A DNA stretch of 64,000 nucleotides from an uncultured Muribaculaceae bacterium (lineage in GTDB: Bacteria; Bacteroidota; Bacteroidia; Bacteroidales; Muribaculaceae). Below the pieces are notes generated by a model. That model worked only from the letters and a program-made list of their open reading frames with translations. It made no database searches and was not told where the DNA came from. Positions 53,401-60,970 of the stretch are shown one piece after another (the first letter of the stretch is position 1; each line of letters opens with the position of its first letter). The translations under genes and the position numbers were made by a program. The stretch is from the NCBI GenBank assembly GCA_910589055.1, contig CAJURN010000012.1:26472-90471 (forward strand), read 5' to 3'.

Positions 53401-54425
53401 CGAGGGTCAACCCAGATAGGATATTGGCGGCTGTCCCACCCTTCGATACCTCGCACAAACAATCCTACCGAACGGTCGCTTTCGGCGTTCCAGTACACAG
53501 CGGATGTCACATTGTTTTCTGCGGGCCAGTTACCGTAGATGCCCACATCAAAAGGTACGCGGCCGGTTGTGTCCACCGACGCCATTATGCCGTGGTGGGA
53601 GTTGAGAGTCGATTTATCAGCTTCCTCCCAGTCGTAGCGTCCGAATCCGGAAGCATCGGCCTTGGGAGCTCCGTAGGGATGGTTGGGCGCCTGACGGTGA
53701 GTGGGTTGAAATCCGCTCCAGTCCATCGACCAGGCGCAGGTGCTTTCCGAACCGAAGCCGTCCATGCTTTCCGAAAGTTCTACAAATTCGTATCCGTCGA
53801 CGCATCTTACCGTGGCCTTGTACACCGATTTATCCGGCATATCATAAACAAGACTGAACTCCGCAAAGAGCGGGCCGTCGGCAGTCATGGTTGTATTGAG
53901 GTTGATATTGCCGCCGGAAGATGTCAATGACGAATTTCCCAACCAGTTTTTGCCGTCATCCGATATGGAATATACAGGGCCGGAAACGATTTTTCCCTTG
54001 GTTGATTCTGGAATCTTCACGATATACTTCGACGTCGTGACTTCATAAAAACCGTCTTTACGGCTTACCTGCAATTCGGTCGTGGCATCCCCGCTACCCT
54101 TGCGCAACATGAACTCGCGCCGACCGCCTGAAGGCAAATCCGATTTAAGATAGAGACGGCGCTTGCCGTTATCATTATAAATCTGAAAAGGCACCTCCCG
54201 ACCCGTACTCTTGTCTTCAAGCACAAGCGTTCCGGGATTGACATCATTCTCTGCCGGAAAATCATACTCAAGCAAAGTCGAAGGCCACCAATAGAGAGGA
54301 TGTGAAAGATGATCCTCGACAACGATGGATGAGCCGCCGTTTTTCAAGGCCACTTCCGGATTCTTGCCGTACGCCGTCAGGGCTGATACGGAAACAAAAA
54401 ACAATATGCTGATGATTGGTCTCAT
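50448..54425 (-). CDS. Large secreted protein with toroid-lyase-like architecture and FN3-like C-terminus
   Basis: I take the ATG at 54425 (1325 residues) over a TTG three codons earlier; it gives the signal MRPIISILFFVSVSALTAYG. The N-terminal beta domain (about 25-330; HPLYWWPSTLLEYDFPAENDV) recalls the first domain of exo-rhamnogalacturonan lyase-type proteins. A helical region follows (about 400-640; MRHMLGGHPNFLADV), then a heparinase-like beta domain (about 660-1010; YFMIFDDVFNQN). Two FN3-like modules occupy about 1110-1290. It is the first gene of the glycosidase operon. I cannot place it in a named family. An uncharacterised polysaccharide lyase is the best guess from fold order and context. 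Confidence 0.55.
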   Translation of the reverse strand: MRPIISILFFVSVSALTAYGKNPEVALKNGGSSIVVEDHLSHPLYWWPSTLLEYDFPAENDVNPGTLVLEDKSTGREVPFQIYNDNGKRRLYLKSDLPSGGRREFMLRKGSGDATTELQVSRKDGFYEVTTSKYIVKIPESTKGKIVSGPVYSISDDGKNWLGNSSLTSSGGNINLNTTMTADGPLFAEFSLVYDMPDKSVYKATVRCVDGYEFVELSESMDGFGSESTCAWSMDWSGFQPTHRQAPNHPYGAPKADASGFGRYDWEEADKSTLNSHHGIMASVDTTGRVPFDVGIYGNWPAENNVTSAVYWNAESDRSVGLFVRGIEGWDSRQYPIWVDPRSLSIKMYCKDGNLRWSYPLVDGTRTSAISFYPHRLDIEHMEQLEKLSSPAVTSTGSSYQAVMGPQSHNTFLQNRYSTICLNDVKNWQLEYPDGMALPVNVFDNRHKVTPQQFEQMFFYGRFSNELPTSGTCQDSGYGPTSSRNFYEDYTGLMSVLRPEMTPEMRKRLTAMFLIHAYVAAGEEYMPMRHMLGGHPNFLADVKSVPAFASYLFPKHPEASHWADVFEKHIDLNMQYHVRPEVKSWDAKGGRWTENLSTYIWAAMRPMLRANYLAERYYDGKNRLASPKMARLADFVMNSLSAPFDGESADFYKNERGEYEGRIYWGIATPDRGSVRIMPPQGAHAVRRLPPSGYWLLGKELENYDPLLSENIRYVARPDYMDTEFFTTDENSFSFMYDSEKKDSGTPPTLRSSKYTGSGIVLRAGAEKNEELSVHLVQVDNGPNYRWGITGDGGCGTIYFYADGKSFSNNDKEDIGDRRLSDTDLATGFGVFKDGRFKAIGRNDLTEPLYDLGSGQFARITSSEESGYSWPEYRSRSVMLLGNDYFMIFDDVFNQNIAGRFSWFTHLEDDFPELQNVKGGGPGYVFWDTKPDEIHITGPRTKGIWFDGTGDFLTFVSHKKGYTTAKATYGCVVTSPEGLRDYIFMTDSPAKAAVEAGADSVFFEGTAGYVRTLSGGNQEWALFRGDIIGNSNFAIRPVAGNPGINAKVENPYEISGRIYSPSDAAVEFEWTNFPKGVSVYIDGVKQAVRPVDNRLVVEFPAGAHKWNITKGLPDLTAPEIAFTENRKGTTALAVNPVASATGYVYEYSTDQGRTWATLKNSRSNSILLKPVEGEEKGYVRVKAVNRDKESETSVIYPVYYTSEKPAAPSGLEVAIHGDSRTLTWGRVLGCNKYRLYRQHPGGKYQLIYTGSESAFVDKATHNGAALYAVSAVNGNGESEISSPVTDDPACLLNYKPIEEDRFRRSVIIGGGKDLHDNPVPTYYPN

Positions 54426-54466
54426 GGTTATCAAGAGGGGTTAATAAGGCTTTGTTTTTTCAGTGG

Positions 54467-54474
54467 CAAAGATA
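54467..54474 (-). promoter_or_regulatory. -7 box of the glycosidase operon
   Basis: On the minus strand this is TATCTTTG, a TAnnTTTG match, 41 nt before the ATG at 54425. No -33 TTTG is found at the right distance, which would fit activator-dependent control. Confidence 0.5.
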
Positions 54475-54632
54475 GGTATTATATTAATGGCACCTCTAAC
54501 TAAAACACGAATAAATTAACGACAAAAAAGCACGAAACAAGCGTTCCGGAGGCCTTCAGAGGCGTCTCAGGCTCATAAAACAACATATTGCCGAAAAAAA
54601 CGGGAATATTTTCCGGAACACAAAATATGTAT

Positions 54633-54663
54633 TTTGCAATATCGCGGAAATTGAGTAAATTTG
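54633..54663 (+). promoter_or_regulatory. Complete Bacteroidota promoter upstream of the membrane sensor gene
   Basis: TTTG at 54633-54636, a 19-nt spacer and TAAATTTG at 54656-54663 match the housekeeping consensus in both sequence and spacing. The ATG is 68 nt further on. It suggests constant expression. Confidence 0.75.
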
Positions 54664-54731
54664 CATTACTTCTACTCTATAACGAAGTCTTTTTTGTATT
54701 CTTTTGAAATCAGATTTAAAATCAATATACC

Positions 54732-56186
54732 ATGAGCAATCTTCCTAATCAAGGGTATGTAAAAGAAATAATCAAGGAGTATAACGAACGTCTCCAGTCC
54801 TGGGGTCATTCCGACACATGGAACCTGACCCAGTTCAAGACGCTGGCAAATATGTTGAACGAAGCTACTAACATCAATATAAATGCCGCCACTCTGAAAC
54901 GATTCTTTCAGCAGCATACCGGAAATCCACAGATGGCTACCAAAGAGGCTCTCTGTATTTATTTAGGATACAAAGGGTATACTGATTTTGTGATGCGCAA
55001 GGAGGCCGAGATGCAGAAGAAAATGCCGGCCGAGCCTGTAAGCCCCGTACCTTCCGAAGAAAAAGAAGCCGATATCCCGGTGGAGGAAACGAAGTCCGGA
55101 GAGGATAATACCGTGGCTGCCGAGATTGATACGGAAGTAAAAGAACCGGAAAATCCCGCTCCTTCAAAACCTGCCGCTCCGGAAATCGAGGAAATTTCAC
55201 CCGTGCAGGAATACATCCGGCATCACCGGAAATCAAGAAAGTATCTGGCAATGCTCATGCTGGCCGCTTTTATTATCCTTGGTGTGATTGCATATCAATT
55301 TTGGTTGAAAGATGTATATACGGAATATCTGCTTTCAAAAATAGAGTTTTCGGTATCTCCCCAGAGCGGAAATTCGCCGCTGACGGTATCATTCTCCTAT
55401 GACATCCCCGAAAAACTCATGAAGGACATAACTATCGGATATGTCGAGGCAAACGGTGATGTGACCGAGCGTAAACTTCCCGAAAACATCCATTCGGTCA
55501 ACACCACTTTCATATATGAAGGTGAAGGCCAGGCCTATCTCAAATATAAGGATCAGGAAATCAAGCGACTTTCCGTGCAGAGCCATAAACCCGGATGGTC
55601 GGTATCGGTGCGCGACGAGCGACGCAATATCTACAAGACCTACACTCTCGATGAAGTAATCAAGAAAGAAGGCTATATCAGCCTGCCCTTCGACAGTATT
55701 CCGGCTGACGCGCGCACCAACCACATGTTTGTCACATACACCTTTTTCAAAGAGAATCTTATCGACGGCGACAATTTCATACTTGAAGCCAACGTGCGCA
55801 ACTCTGCCGAGGAACATGCTATACCGTGCAGCGACATTATAATGTATATCGGTTCGGATGCTGCCACACATGGCTTTGCGATGAACGAGCAAGGCAACGC
55901 CTTCATTAAATTTATCAGCGGTGAAAACGAAATGAAAGGCGACACACATTCATTCGACCTGCACAATTTCACAGCCGCGCCTTGGCAAGTCATGAAAATT
56001 GCCGTGTCGGACGGCAACTCAAAATTCTATATCGACAACAAGATGATTCATGAAATGGAGTATCATCAGCCCGTTGGACTTGTCAACCAGCTCATCTTCC
56101 GTTTCAAAGGCTGCGGCGCCGTCGATTGGGTACGCCTCTCCAAGCCCGACGGCACTCTGATTTATGAAGAGTCCTTCAATCTTTAA
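54732..56186 (+). CDS. Membrane protein with DNA-binding-like N-terminus and periplasmic PKD/lectin-like sensor
   Basis: The 484-residue protein has four parts. Residues 1-90 are helical and include NAATLKRFF and ALCIYLGYKGYTDF, a pattern seen in N-terminal helix-turn-helix-like domains of Bacteroidota proteins. Residues 92-160 are an acidic, Pro-rich linker. Residues 171-191 are a single membrane helix preceded by HHRKSRK, which places the N-terminus in the cytoplasm. Residues 204-285 resemble a PKD domain (SPQSGNSPLTVSFSYDI), and about 290-484 form a jelly-roll like those binding glycans. The plan resembles ToxR/CadC-type one-component regulators. It is divergent from the glycosidase operon and has a full promoter. 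The regulator role is inference. Confidence 0.6.
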   Translation: MSNLPNQGYVKEIIKEYNERLQSWGHSDTWNLTQFKTLANMLNEATNININAATLKRFFQQHTGNPQMATKEALCIYLGYKGYTDFVMRKEAEMQKKMPAEPVSPVPSEEKEADIPVEETKSGEDNTVAAEIDTEVKEPENPAPSKPAAPEIEEISPVQEYIRHHRKSRKYLAMLMLAAFIILGVIAYQFWLKDVYTEYLLSKIEFSVSPQSGNSPLTVSFSYDIPEKLMKDITIGYVEANGDVTERKLPENIHSVNTTFIYEGEGQAYLKYKDQEIKRLSVQSHKPGWSVSVRDERRNIYKTYTLDEVIKKEGYISLPFDSIPADARTNHMFVTYTFFKENLIDGDNFILEANVRNSAEEHAIPCSDIIMYIGSDAATHGFAMNEQGNAFIKFISGENEMKGDTHSFDLHNFTAAPWQVMKIAVSDGNSKFYIDNKMIHEMEYHQPVGLVNQLIFRFKGCGAVDWVRLSKPDGTLIYEESFNL

Positions 56187-56200
56187 ATGAATAAAGGTTT

Positions 56201-57049
56201 TTAAAGACTCTTGCTCATAAGGAATTGGGAGAGTCCCGGGCGGAAGTTGAGGGCTGCGAGAAACGCGGGAAGTGATTTACATTCCGAGTCAACATTGAGC
56301 ACTTTCACGGTGGAAGATGTGACATGTTTCAGTATCTCACGTAGCAAATAAGTCGCCACTCCGCGCCGACGGAAGTTCCTGTCTACCGCTATCTGGGCTA
56401 TGTCGCCGGTGACGGGGTCTGCGGCACAATACCCCACCCAACGGTTTTCATACATCGCCGCCTTCATAATCACTCCGGCTCGGCCTCGGCGGAGTGACTC
56501 TATATCGTTTTGCCACGACGGAGAAAAGTCTTGGAAATGCGCCAAATCGCGTATCCCGTCCACATCTATATCCTTAACCTCAATATCGAGTTTAATATCG
56601 GATGCAACGTGGAGCGATGCAATCTCCTGATTGAAGCAAAGATATCGGGACGCGATTTCAAATCCCTCCCGCTGATAGGCCGTCAGAGCGGAGCTATTCG
56701 ATTCTATAACCTCGAGTATGTACCGCTTTATTCCCGCACGTTTCAACTCTCCTGCAGCAGCCACGATAAGCTCTGAGACAAGATGCTTCCCACGATATTC
56801 CGGAAGTGTACCGGTGCCACAGTCGTAACATGTCATCATTCCGCAGTACATGCCCGTTCCGTTCAGCAGGAATGATACAATCCTGCCATTATCGAACATA
56901 CCGAAAGAAAGGTCGGGACAAAAACCACGACGCTCAAACATTGCTTTGACAGCATCCCTGTCAAATGTCACGGCATAATCCTGAAATGCGTTCTGAAAAG
57001 CGTCAAGTACTTCGCTGAAAGGAATTTTAGATAACGATTTTATTTCCAT
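56201..57049 (-). CDS. Tandem GNAT-family N-acetyltransferase
   Basis: The 282-residue cytoplasmic protein has two GNAT folds. The first (about 1-145) holds the acetyl-CoA loop PEYRGKHL and the NSSALTAYQREGF segment. The second (about 150-282) holds AVDRNFRRRGVATYLLREI. The acetyl acceptor is unknown. It is the last gene of the DUF6249-sigma-membrane protein operon, 18 nt after its neighbour, and convergent with the membrane sensor gene (14-nt gap). Confidence 0.8.
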   Translation of the reverse strand: MEIKSLSKIPFSEVLDAFQNAFQDYAVTFDRDAVKAMFERRGFCPDLSFGMFDNGRIVSFLLNGTGMYCGMMTCYDCGTGTLPEYRGKHLVSELIVAAAGELKRAGIKRYILEVIESNSSALTAYQREGFEIASRYLCFNQEIASLHVASDIKLDIEVKDIDVDGIRDLAHFQDFSPSWQNDIESLRRGRAGVIMKAAMYENRWVGYCAADPVTGDIAQIAVDRNFRRRGVATYLLREILKHVTSSTVKVLNVDSECKSLPAFLAALNFRPGLSQFLMSKSL

Positions 57050-57067
57050 AAGCAGTCTTAGATGATT

Positions 57068-57463
57068 CTACTTATCTTTAAGATGATCCACGGCAGAGTG
57101 CGACATCACTATGTCGTAGGTGTTAAGCGAGATTACAATTGAGAACGCGGCCAACAGGGTCCAGCCTATCACGCGGTAGTTTGCGGAAACGATGTCAGTG
57201 GCGACGTGCGGGATATTTATGCTGATTGACTGAATCCAAGTCCAAAGCACGGGCATGAACAATGCAAAGATGATTCCTGCCGCAAAGCCTGCGATGGCGG
57301 CAATGCACAATGCCTTACGACTGCGGTGGCGCATCGCAAGATTCTGACGTCGGACTATCTCCACTGCATCCATGCTGCGCTCGAGGCGCTTCATGAATTG
57401 GAATTCATCCGACAGCCCGGGATTGAAATTTCCGAAGAGGTCTTTAATTTTATCGTCTTCCAT
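57068..57463 (-). CDS. Small two-helix membrane protein downstream of an ECF sigma factor
   Basis: I place the start at 57463 (MEDDKIKDLFGNF), which leaves a 10-nt gap after the sigma factor stop; a longer frame would overlap it. The 131-residue protein has a charged cytoplasmic N-terminal half (about 1-48) and two membrane helices (about 50-75 and 100-120). Its place right after the sigma gene and its layout suggest a membrane regulator or anti-sigma-like partner. No zinc-binding anti-sigma motif (HxxxCxxC) is seen, so that role is a guess. Confidence 0.65.
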   Translation of the reverse strand: MEDDKIKDLFGNFNPGLSDEFQFMKRLERSMDAVEIVRRQNLAMRHRSRKALCIAAIAGFAAGIIFALFMPVLWTWIQSISINIPHVATDIVSANYRVIGWTLLAAFSIVISLNTYDIVMSHSAVDHLKDK

Positions 57464-57473
57464 ACAATGGTTG

Positions 57474-57953
57474 TTAGTTATTTGACAATAGTCCGCGAAG
57501 ATGGTTGCGGCCACGGGACAGATGTTGCTTGACTGCTTCCTGCGACACATCTTCAATCACGGCAATTTCTTTTATGGAATATCCTTCCATATAGAAAAGC
57601 AGCACCGACGTGCGTTCTTTGGGCGGAAGCATGTTCAAGGCTGAATAAAGTGCCTGATACCTGAATGATGAATCGGCTTCGTCGGAGGACTTCACTTCGG
57701 GAATTTCATCATATTCAGCGAAAATTCTTTCCGAGCGCTTATGATTGATAAATGTCGTGTAGCCAATCCGGAAGAGCCAAGCCTTGAATTTGGATTCATC
57801 AGACAATCCTTCACAGGAAAGATATGCCTTGACGTATGTCTCCTGCGCAATATCGTCGGCGAGTCCGGCGTTTCCACAGCAGAGTGCCGTCAGAAAGCGT
57901 CGCAACGCCTTCTGAGTGGACTCCACATAGCTTATGAAACACTCGCGCGTCAT
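57474..57953 (-). CDS. ECF-type RNA polymerase sigma factor
   Basis: The 159-residue protein has sigma region 2 (about 8-75; AGLADDIAQETYVKAYLS and FKAWLFRIGYTTFINHKR) and region 4 (about 100-155; LPPKERTSVLLFYMEGYSIKEIA...SQEAVKQHLSRGRNHLR, a helix-turn-helix). It directs RNA polymerase to a small regulon. It lies 3 nt after the DUF6249 gene and before a small membrane protein, a common Bacteroidota arrangement. Nothing ties it directly to the SusCD locus. Confidence 0.93.
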   Translation of the reverse strand: MTRECFISYVESTQKALRRFLTALCCGNAGLADDIAQETYVKAYLSCEGLSDESKFKAWLFRIGYTTFINHKRSERIFAEYDEIPEVKSSDEADSSFRYQALYSALNMLPPKERTSVLLFYMEGYSIKEIAVIEDVSQEAVKQHLSRGRNHLRGLLSNN

Positions 57954-57956
57954 CGC

Positions 57957-58376
57957 TTATTCCTGATTGGATTCCGCTTCGACCTGCTTGCGCGATACGA
58001 AATAGACTACAAGGTAGCTGATGCCCACGGCGAGTGACGCACCTCCGCTCACAAGAAGCACCGCAACCGGATCCGACTCCAGTTCCGCGCCGGAAAGATA
58101 GTTGAAAATGGCAATTGCCATCATTCCAAGACCTATCAGCGAGAAAATGCTGCCGCGAAGCAGGCGTAGATTAAGGATTTCCCGAGCCGTCTTCTGAGGT
58201 CTCTTGAATGACTCCACAAGTTTGTCGACATCCACATCGTTGTTCGACTCGATGGCTTTTATTATAATCTGAGTCCTCTTGTTCTCGGAATTCATTTTGG
58301 TGAGCGCGCTGATAAGTACCACTGCCACCGGCAATACGACGCATACAAAGATAGGGACTAAAGTTGAACTGTACAT
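57957..58376 (-). CDS. DUF6249-like membrane protein
   Basis: The 139-residue protein starts with a membrane helix (about 5-25), has a helical cytoplasmic segment with IIIKAIESNNDVDVDKLVESF, and ends with two more helices (about 72-92 and 105-127). This plan is that of DUF6249 proteins, which often sit beside ECF sigma genes. It is the first gene of a four-gene operon. Function unknown. Confidence 0.72.
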   Translation of the reverse strand: MYSSTLVPIFVCVVLPVAVVLISALTKMNSENKRTQIIIKAIESNNDVDVDKLVESFKRPQKTAREILNLRLLRGSIFSLIGLGMMAIAIFNYLSGAELESDPVAVLLVSGGASLAVGISYLVVYFVSRKQVEAESNQE

Positions 58377-58536
58377 TTTTCTAAAAATTTATGTCGTTAT
58401 TAATGCTGTTTCTTCTGAGACATCTCGAATGTAAGACACAAGCCGATAGCAGAAGGTGACATCAACCGCAAAATTTTTTTTCGTCATACGCAAATATCGC
58501 AATTTTTTTTGATTTCCACATTCGTACGGAATTTTG

Positions 58537-58544
58537 TAATTTTG
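58537..58544 (+). promoter_or_regulatory. -7 box immediately before bioA
   Basis: TAATTTTG matches TAnnTTTG and ends 7 nt before the bioA ATG, so transcription would begin at or very near the start codon. A TTTG at 58508-58511 is 25 nt upstream, a few bases more than usual. Confidence 0.55.
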
Positions 58545-58551
58545 CATTATT

Positions 58552-59853
58552 ATGGAAACTAATCAGAATATCCACGACGCCTGGGATCGCGAACATCTCT
58601 GGCATCCATATACATCCACAATCGACCCTCTGCCAACTTATAAGGTCGAAAGCGCCGAAGGGGCTGTAATCAGACTTGCCGACGGTACCGAACTGATTGA
58701 CGGCATGTCGTCATGGTGGTGTACAATCCACGGCTATAATCATCCCCGGATTAACAAGGCTGCCATCGGGCAGATTGGCAAAATGAGCCATGTGATGTTC
58801 GGCGGTTTTACCCACGAGCCTGCCATCGAGCTTGGAAAGCTGCTTCTTGAAATGGCACCACCTTCGATGCACAACATATTTTATGCCGACTCCGGTTCTG
58901 TGGCCGTCGAAGTGGCAATGAAAATGGCCGTTCAGTGTGCTGTGGCTCGTTCGGGCAGCCATGCCAAAACCAACTTCGCCACAATCCGCTCGGGCTATCA
59001 CGGCGACACCTGGAACGCGATGAGCGTGTGCGACCCCGTAACGGGCATGCACGGAGCCTTCGGCAGCGCACTTCCGGTGCGCTATTTCGCGCCGCAGCCC
59101 AAGTCGAGGTTCGATGGTGAATGGCTCGGAGATGAGGATTTCGCACCGATGAAAGAACTTGTGGAAACTCATGCCGACGAATTGGCCGCCGTAATCCTTG
59201 AGCCGATTGTCCAGGGCGCGGGTGGCATGTGGTTCTACCACCCTGAATATCTGCGCAAGCTCCGCGAACTTTGCGACCGCACGGGAGTGCTCTTGATTTT
59301 CGACGAGATTGCCACCGGATTCTGGCGCACAGGTAAGAAATTCGCATGGGAGCACGCCGGAGTTGAGCCGGATATAATGTGTATCGGCAAGGGGCTTACG
59401 GGAGGATATCTCACCATGAGCGCCGTCCTCACACGCGCTGACGTGGCCGAGTCAATTTCCCGTGGCGAGGCAGGCGTGATGATGCACGGCCCCACATTCA
59501 TGGCTAATCCGTTGGCCTGTGCCATAGCCGTTGAATCGCTGAAAATATTGAAAGAAAACGATATGGCGGAACGCCTTGGAGAGTTGGAAAATTCCATGCG
59601 CGAGCTGCTTGCACCGGCCAGGAGTCTTGATTCCGTTGCCGATGTGCGTGTACTTGGCAGCATTGGCGTAGTCGAGATGAAACGCAGCGTTGACGTAGGC
59701 CGCTTCCAGAAAGAATGTGTACGCCGCGGAGTATGGATTCGTCCTTTCGGCCGCAACGTCTACATAATGCCCCCATACGTGATTTCCGATGCTCAACTTG
59801 CCAAGCTCTGCAAGGAATTGATTGAAATAATCAGCGATGAGAGAAACTATTGA
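58552..59853 (+). CDS. bioA: Adenosylmethionine-8-amino-7-oxononanoate aminotransferase
   Basis: The 433-residue PLP enzyme makes 7,8-diaminopelargonate in biotin synthesis, using S-adenosylmethionine as amino donor. Family features include WDREHLWHPYTS at the N-terminus, DGMSSWWCTIHGYNHP, YADSGSVAVEVAMKMA, LIFDEIATGFWRTG and the PLP-binding lysine in CIGKGLTGGYLTMSAVL. Normal length and intact motifs indicate a working gene. The last 17 nt overlap bioF in another frame, so translation is coupled. No other biotin genes are in the window. Confidence 0.96.
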   Translation: METNQNIHDAWDREHLWHPYTSTIDPLPTYKVESAEGAVIRLADGTELIDGMSSWWCTIHGYNHPRINKAAIGQIGKMSHVMFGGFTHEPAIELGKLLLEMAPPSMHNIFYADSGSVAVEVAMKMAVQCAVARSGSHAKTNFATIRSGYHGDTWNAMSVCDPVTGMHGAFGSALPVRYFAPQPKSRFDGEWLGDEDFAPMKELVETHADELAAVILEPIVQGAGGMWFYHPEYLRKLRELCDRTGVLLIFDEIATGFWRTGKKFAWEHAGVEPDIMCIGKGLTGGYLTMSAVLTRADVAESISRGEAGVMMHGPTFMANPLACAIAVESLKILKENDMAERLGELENSMRELLAPARSLDSVADVRVLGSIGVVEMKRSVDVGRFQKECVRRGVWIRPFGRNVYIMPPYVISDAQLAKLCKELIEIISDERNY

Positions 59854-60970
59854 CACCACGCTCGACAAACTGAGGGAATCAGGTAATTTCCGGACTCTTC
59901 CGCAGGAACCGGAGCCGGGAATGATTGATTTCACATCTAACGATTACCTCGGACTCGGCTCCCGCGAGGATTTGCGGCGTGAGTTTTTTGACAGCCACAG
60001 CCCGGAGGAACTGTTGATGTCGGCAAGCGCGTCGCGCCTTCTTGCCGCATGTCAGAACCCTTTTGCAAGACTGGAAAAAACTTTGCAGACCGCTTACGGC
60101 GGAAACAGGCGCGCATTGGCAATGAACAGCGGATATCACGCCAACAGCGGACTCATCCCCGCCTTAGCCGGGAAAAACACCACAATACTTGCCGACCGTC
60201 TTGTGCACGCCAGCATAATCGACGGCATAAAACTTTCCGGAGCCGAATTTTCGCGCTTCCGTCACAACGACCTCAACCATCTTATCTCCCTGGCCGACAA
60301 AGCCAAAGCCGAAGGGCGCGATATACTGATTGTGGTCGAGAGCGTTTACAGCATGGATGGCGACCGCGCCGACATTGACGCCCTGGAAGAGATAAAGCGG
60401 AATTATCCCGGAGCGATTCTCTACGTCGACGAAGCTCATGCCGTGGGCGTGGAAGGACCGCATGGACTCGGACTGGTGGCGGCATCGGCTCATCCTGAAT
60501 CGGTTGATATCACAATCGGAACCTTCGGGAAAGCCCTCGCTTCGGCTGGTGCTTTTGCTTTGATGTCGGAAAACATGCGGCATCTGATGATAAACCGCTG
60601 CCGTAGTTTCATATTCTCCACCGCGCTGCCGCCGGCATGTGCTCTGTGGACAGAATTCATATTCAACAAATCATTGGATATGGACACCGAGCGCAATCAG
60701 CTCAAGCTGCTTGGAAATCGTCTGTGCGACCTTCTATCATCACCGGGCGACAAGCGCATCGCAAGCCATATCCAACCATGGCATGTGGGCGACCCTCATA
60801 AAGCCGTGGAGCTGTCTCGCCGGCTCAAGGAGCATAGTTTCAACGTGCTGCCCATACGCGTCCCCACCGTTCCGCCCGGTACCGACCGTCTGAGAATCAG
60901 CCTTAACGCCGCACTGACCCAAGAAAATATCGAATCTCTCGCATCAACACTTAAAAAATTGTCTGAATGA
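59837..60970 (+). CDS. bioF: 8-amino-7-oxononanoate synthase
   Basis: The 377-residue PLP enzyme condenses pimeloyl thioester with alanine in biotin synthesis. It shows DFTSNDYLGL near the start, SASRLLAACQNPFARLEKTL, YVDEAHAVGVEGPHGLG and the PLP lysine in TIGTFGKALASAGAF. It overlaps bioA by 17 nt, and its stop overlaps the nuclease start (ATGA). The product feeds BioA, which is encoded just upstream. Confidence 0.95.
   Translation: MRETIDTTLDKLRESGNFRTLPQEPEPGMIDFTSNDYLGLGSREDLRREFFDSHSPEELLMSASASRLLAACQNPFARLEKTLQTAYGGNRRALAMNSGYHANSGLIPALAGKNTTILADRLVHASIIDGIKLSGAEFSRFRHNDLNHLISLADKAKAEGRDILIVVESVYSMDGDRADIDALEEIKRNYPGAILYVDEAHAVGVEGPHGLGLVAASAHPESVDITIGTFGKALASAGAFALMSENMRHLMINRCRSFIFSTALPPACALWTEFIFNKSLDMDTERNQLKLLGNRLCDLLSSPGDKRIASHIQPWHVGDPHKAVELSRRLKEHSFNVLPIRVPTVPPGTDRLRISLNAALTQENIESLASTLKKLSE

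Noticed and set aside
57068..57953. ECF sigma factor as regulator of the SusC/SusD pair
   Set aside because: It is 37 kb from susC, and the SusC protein lacks the N-terminal signalling domain used in that kind of control.
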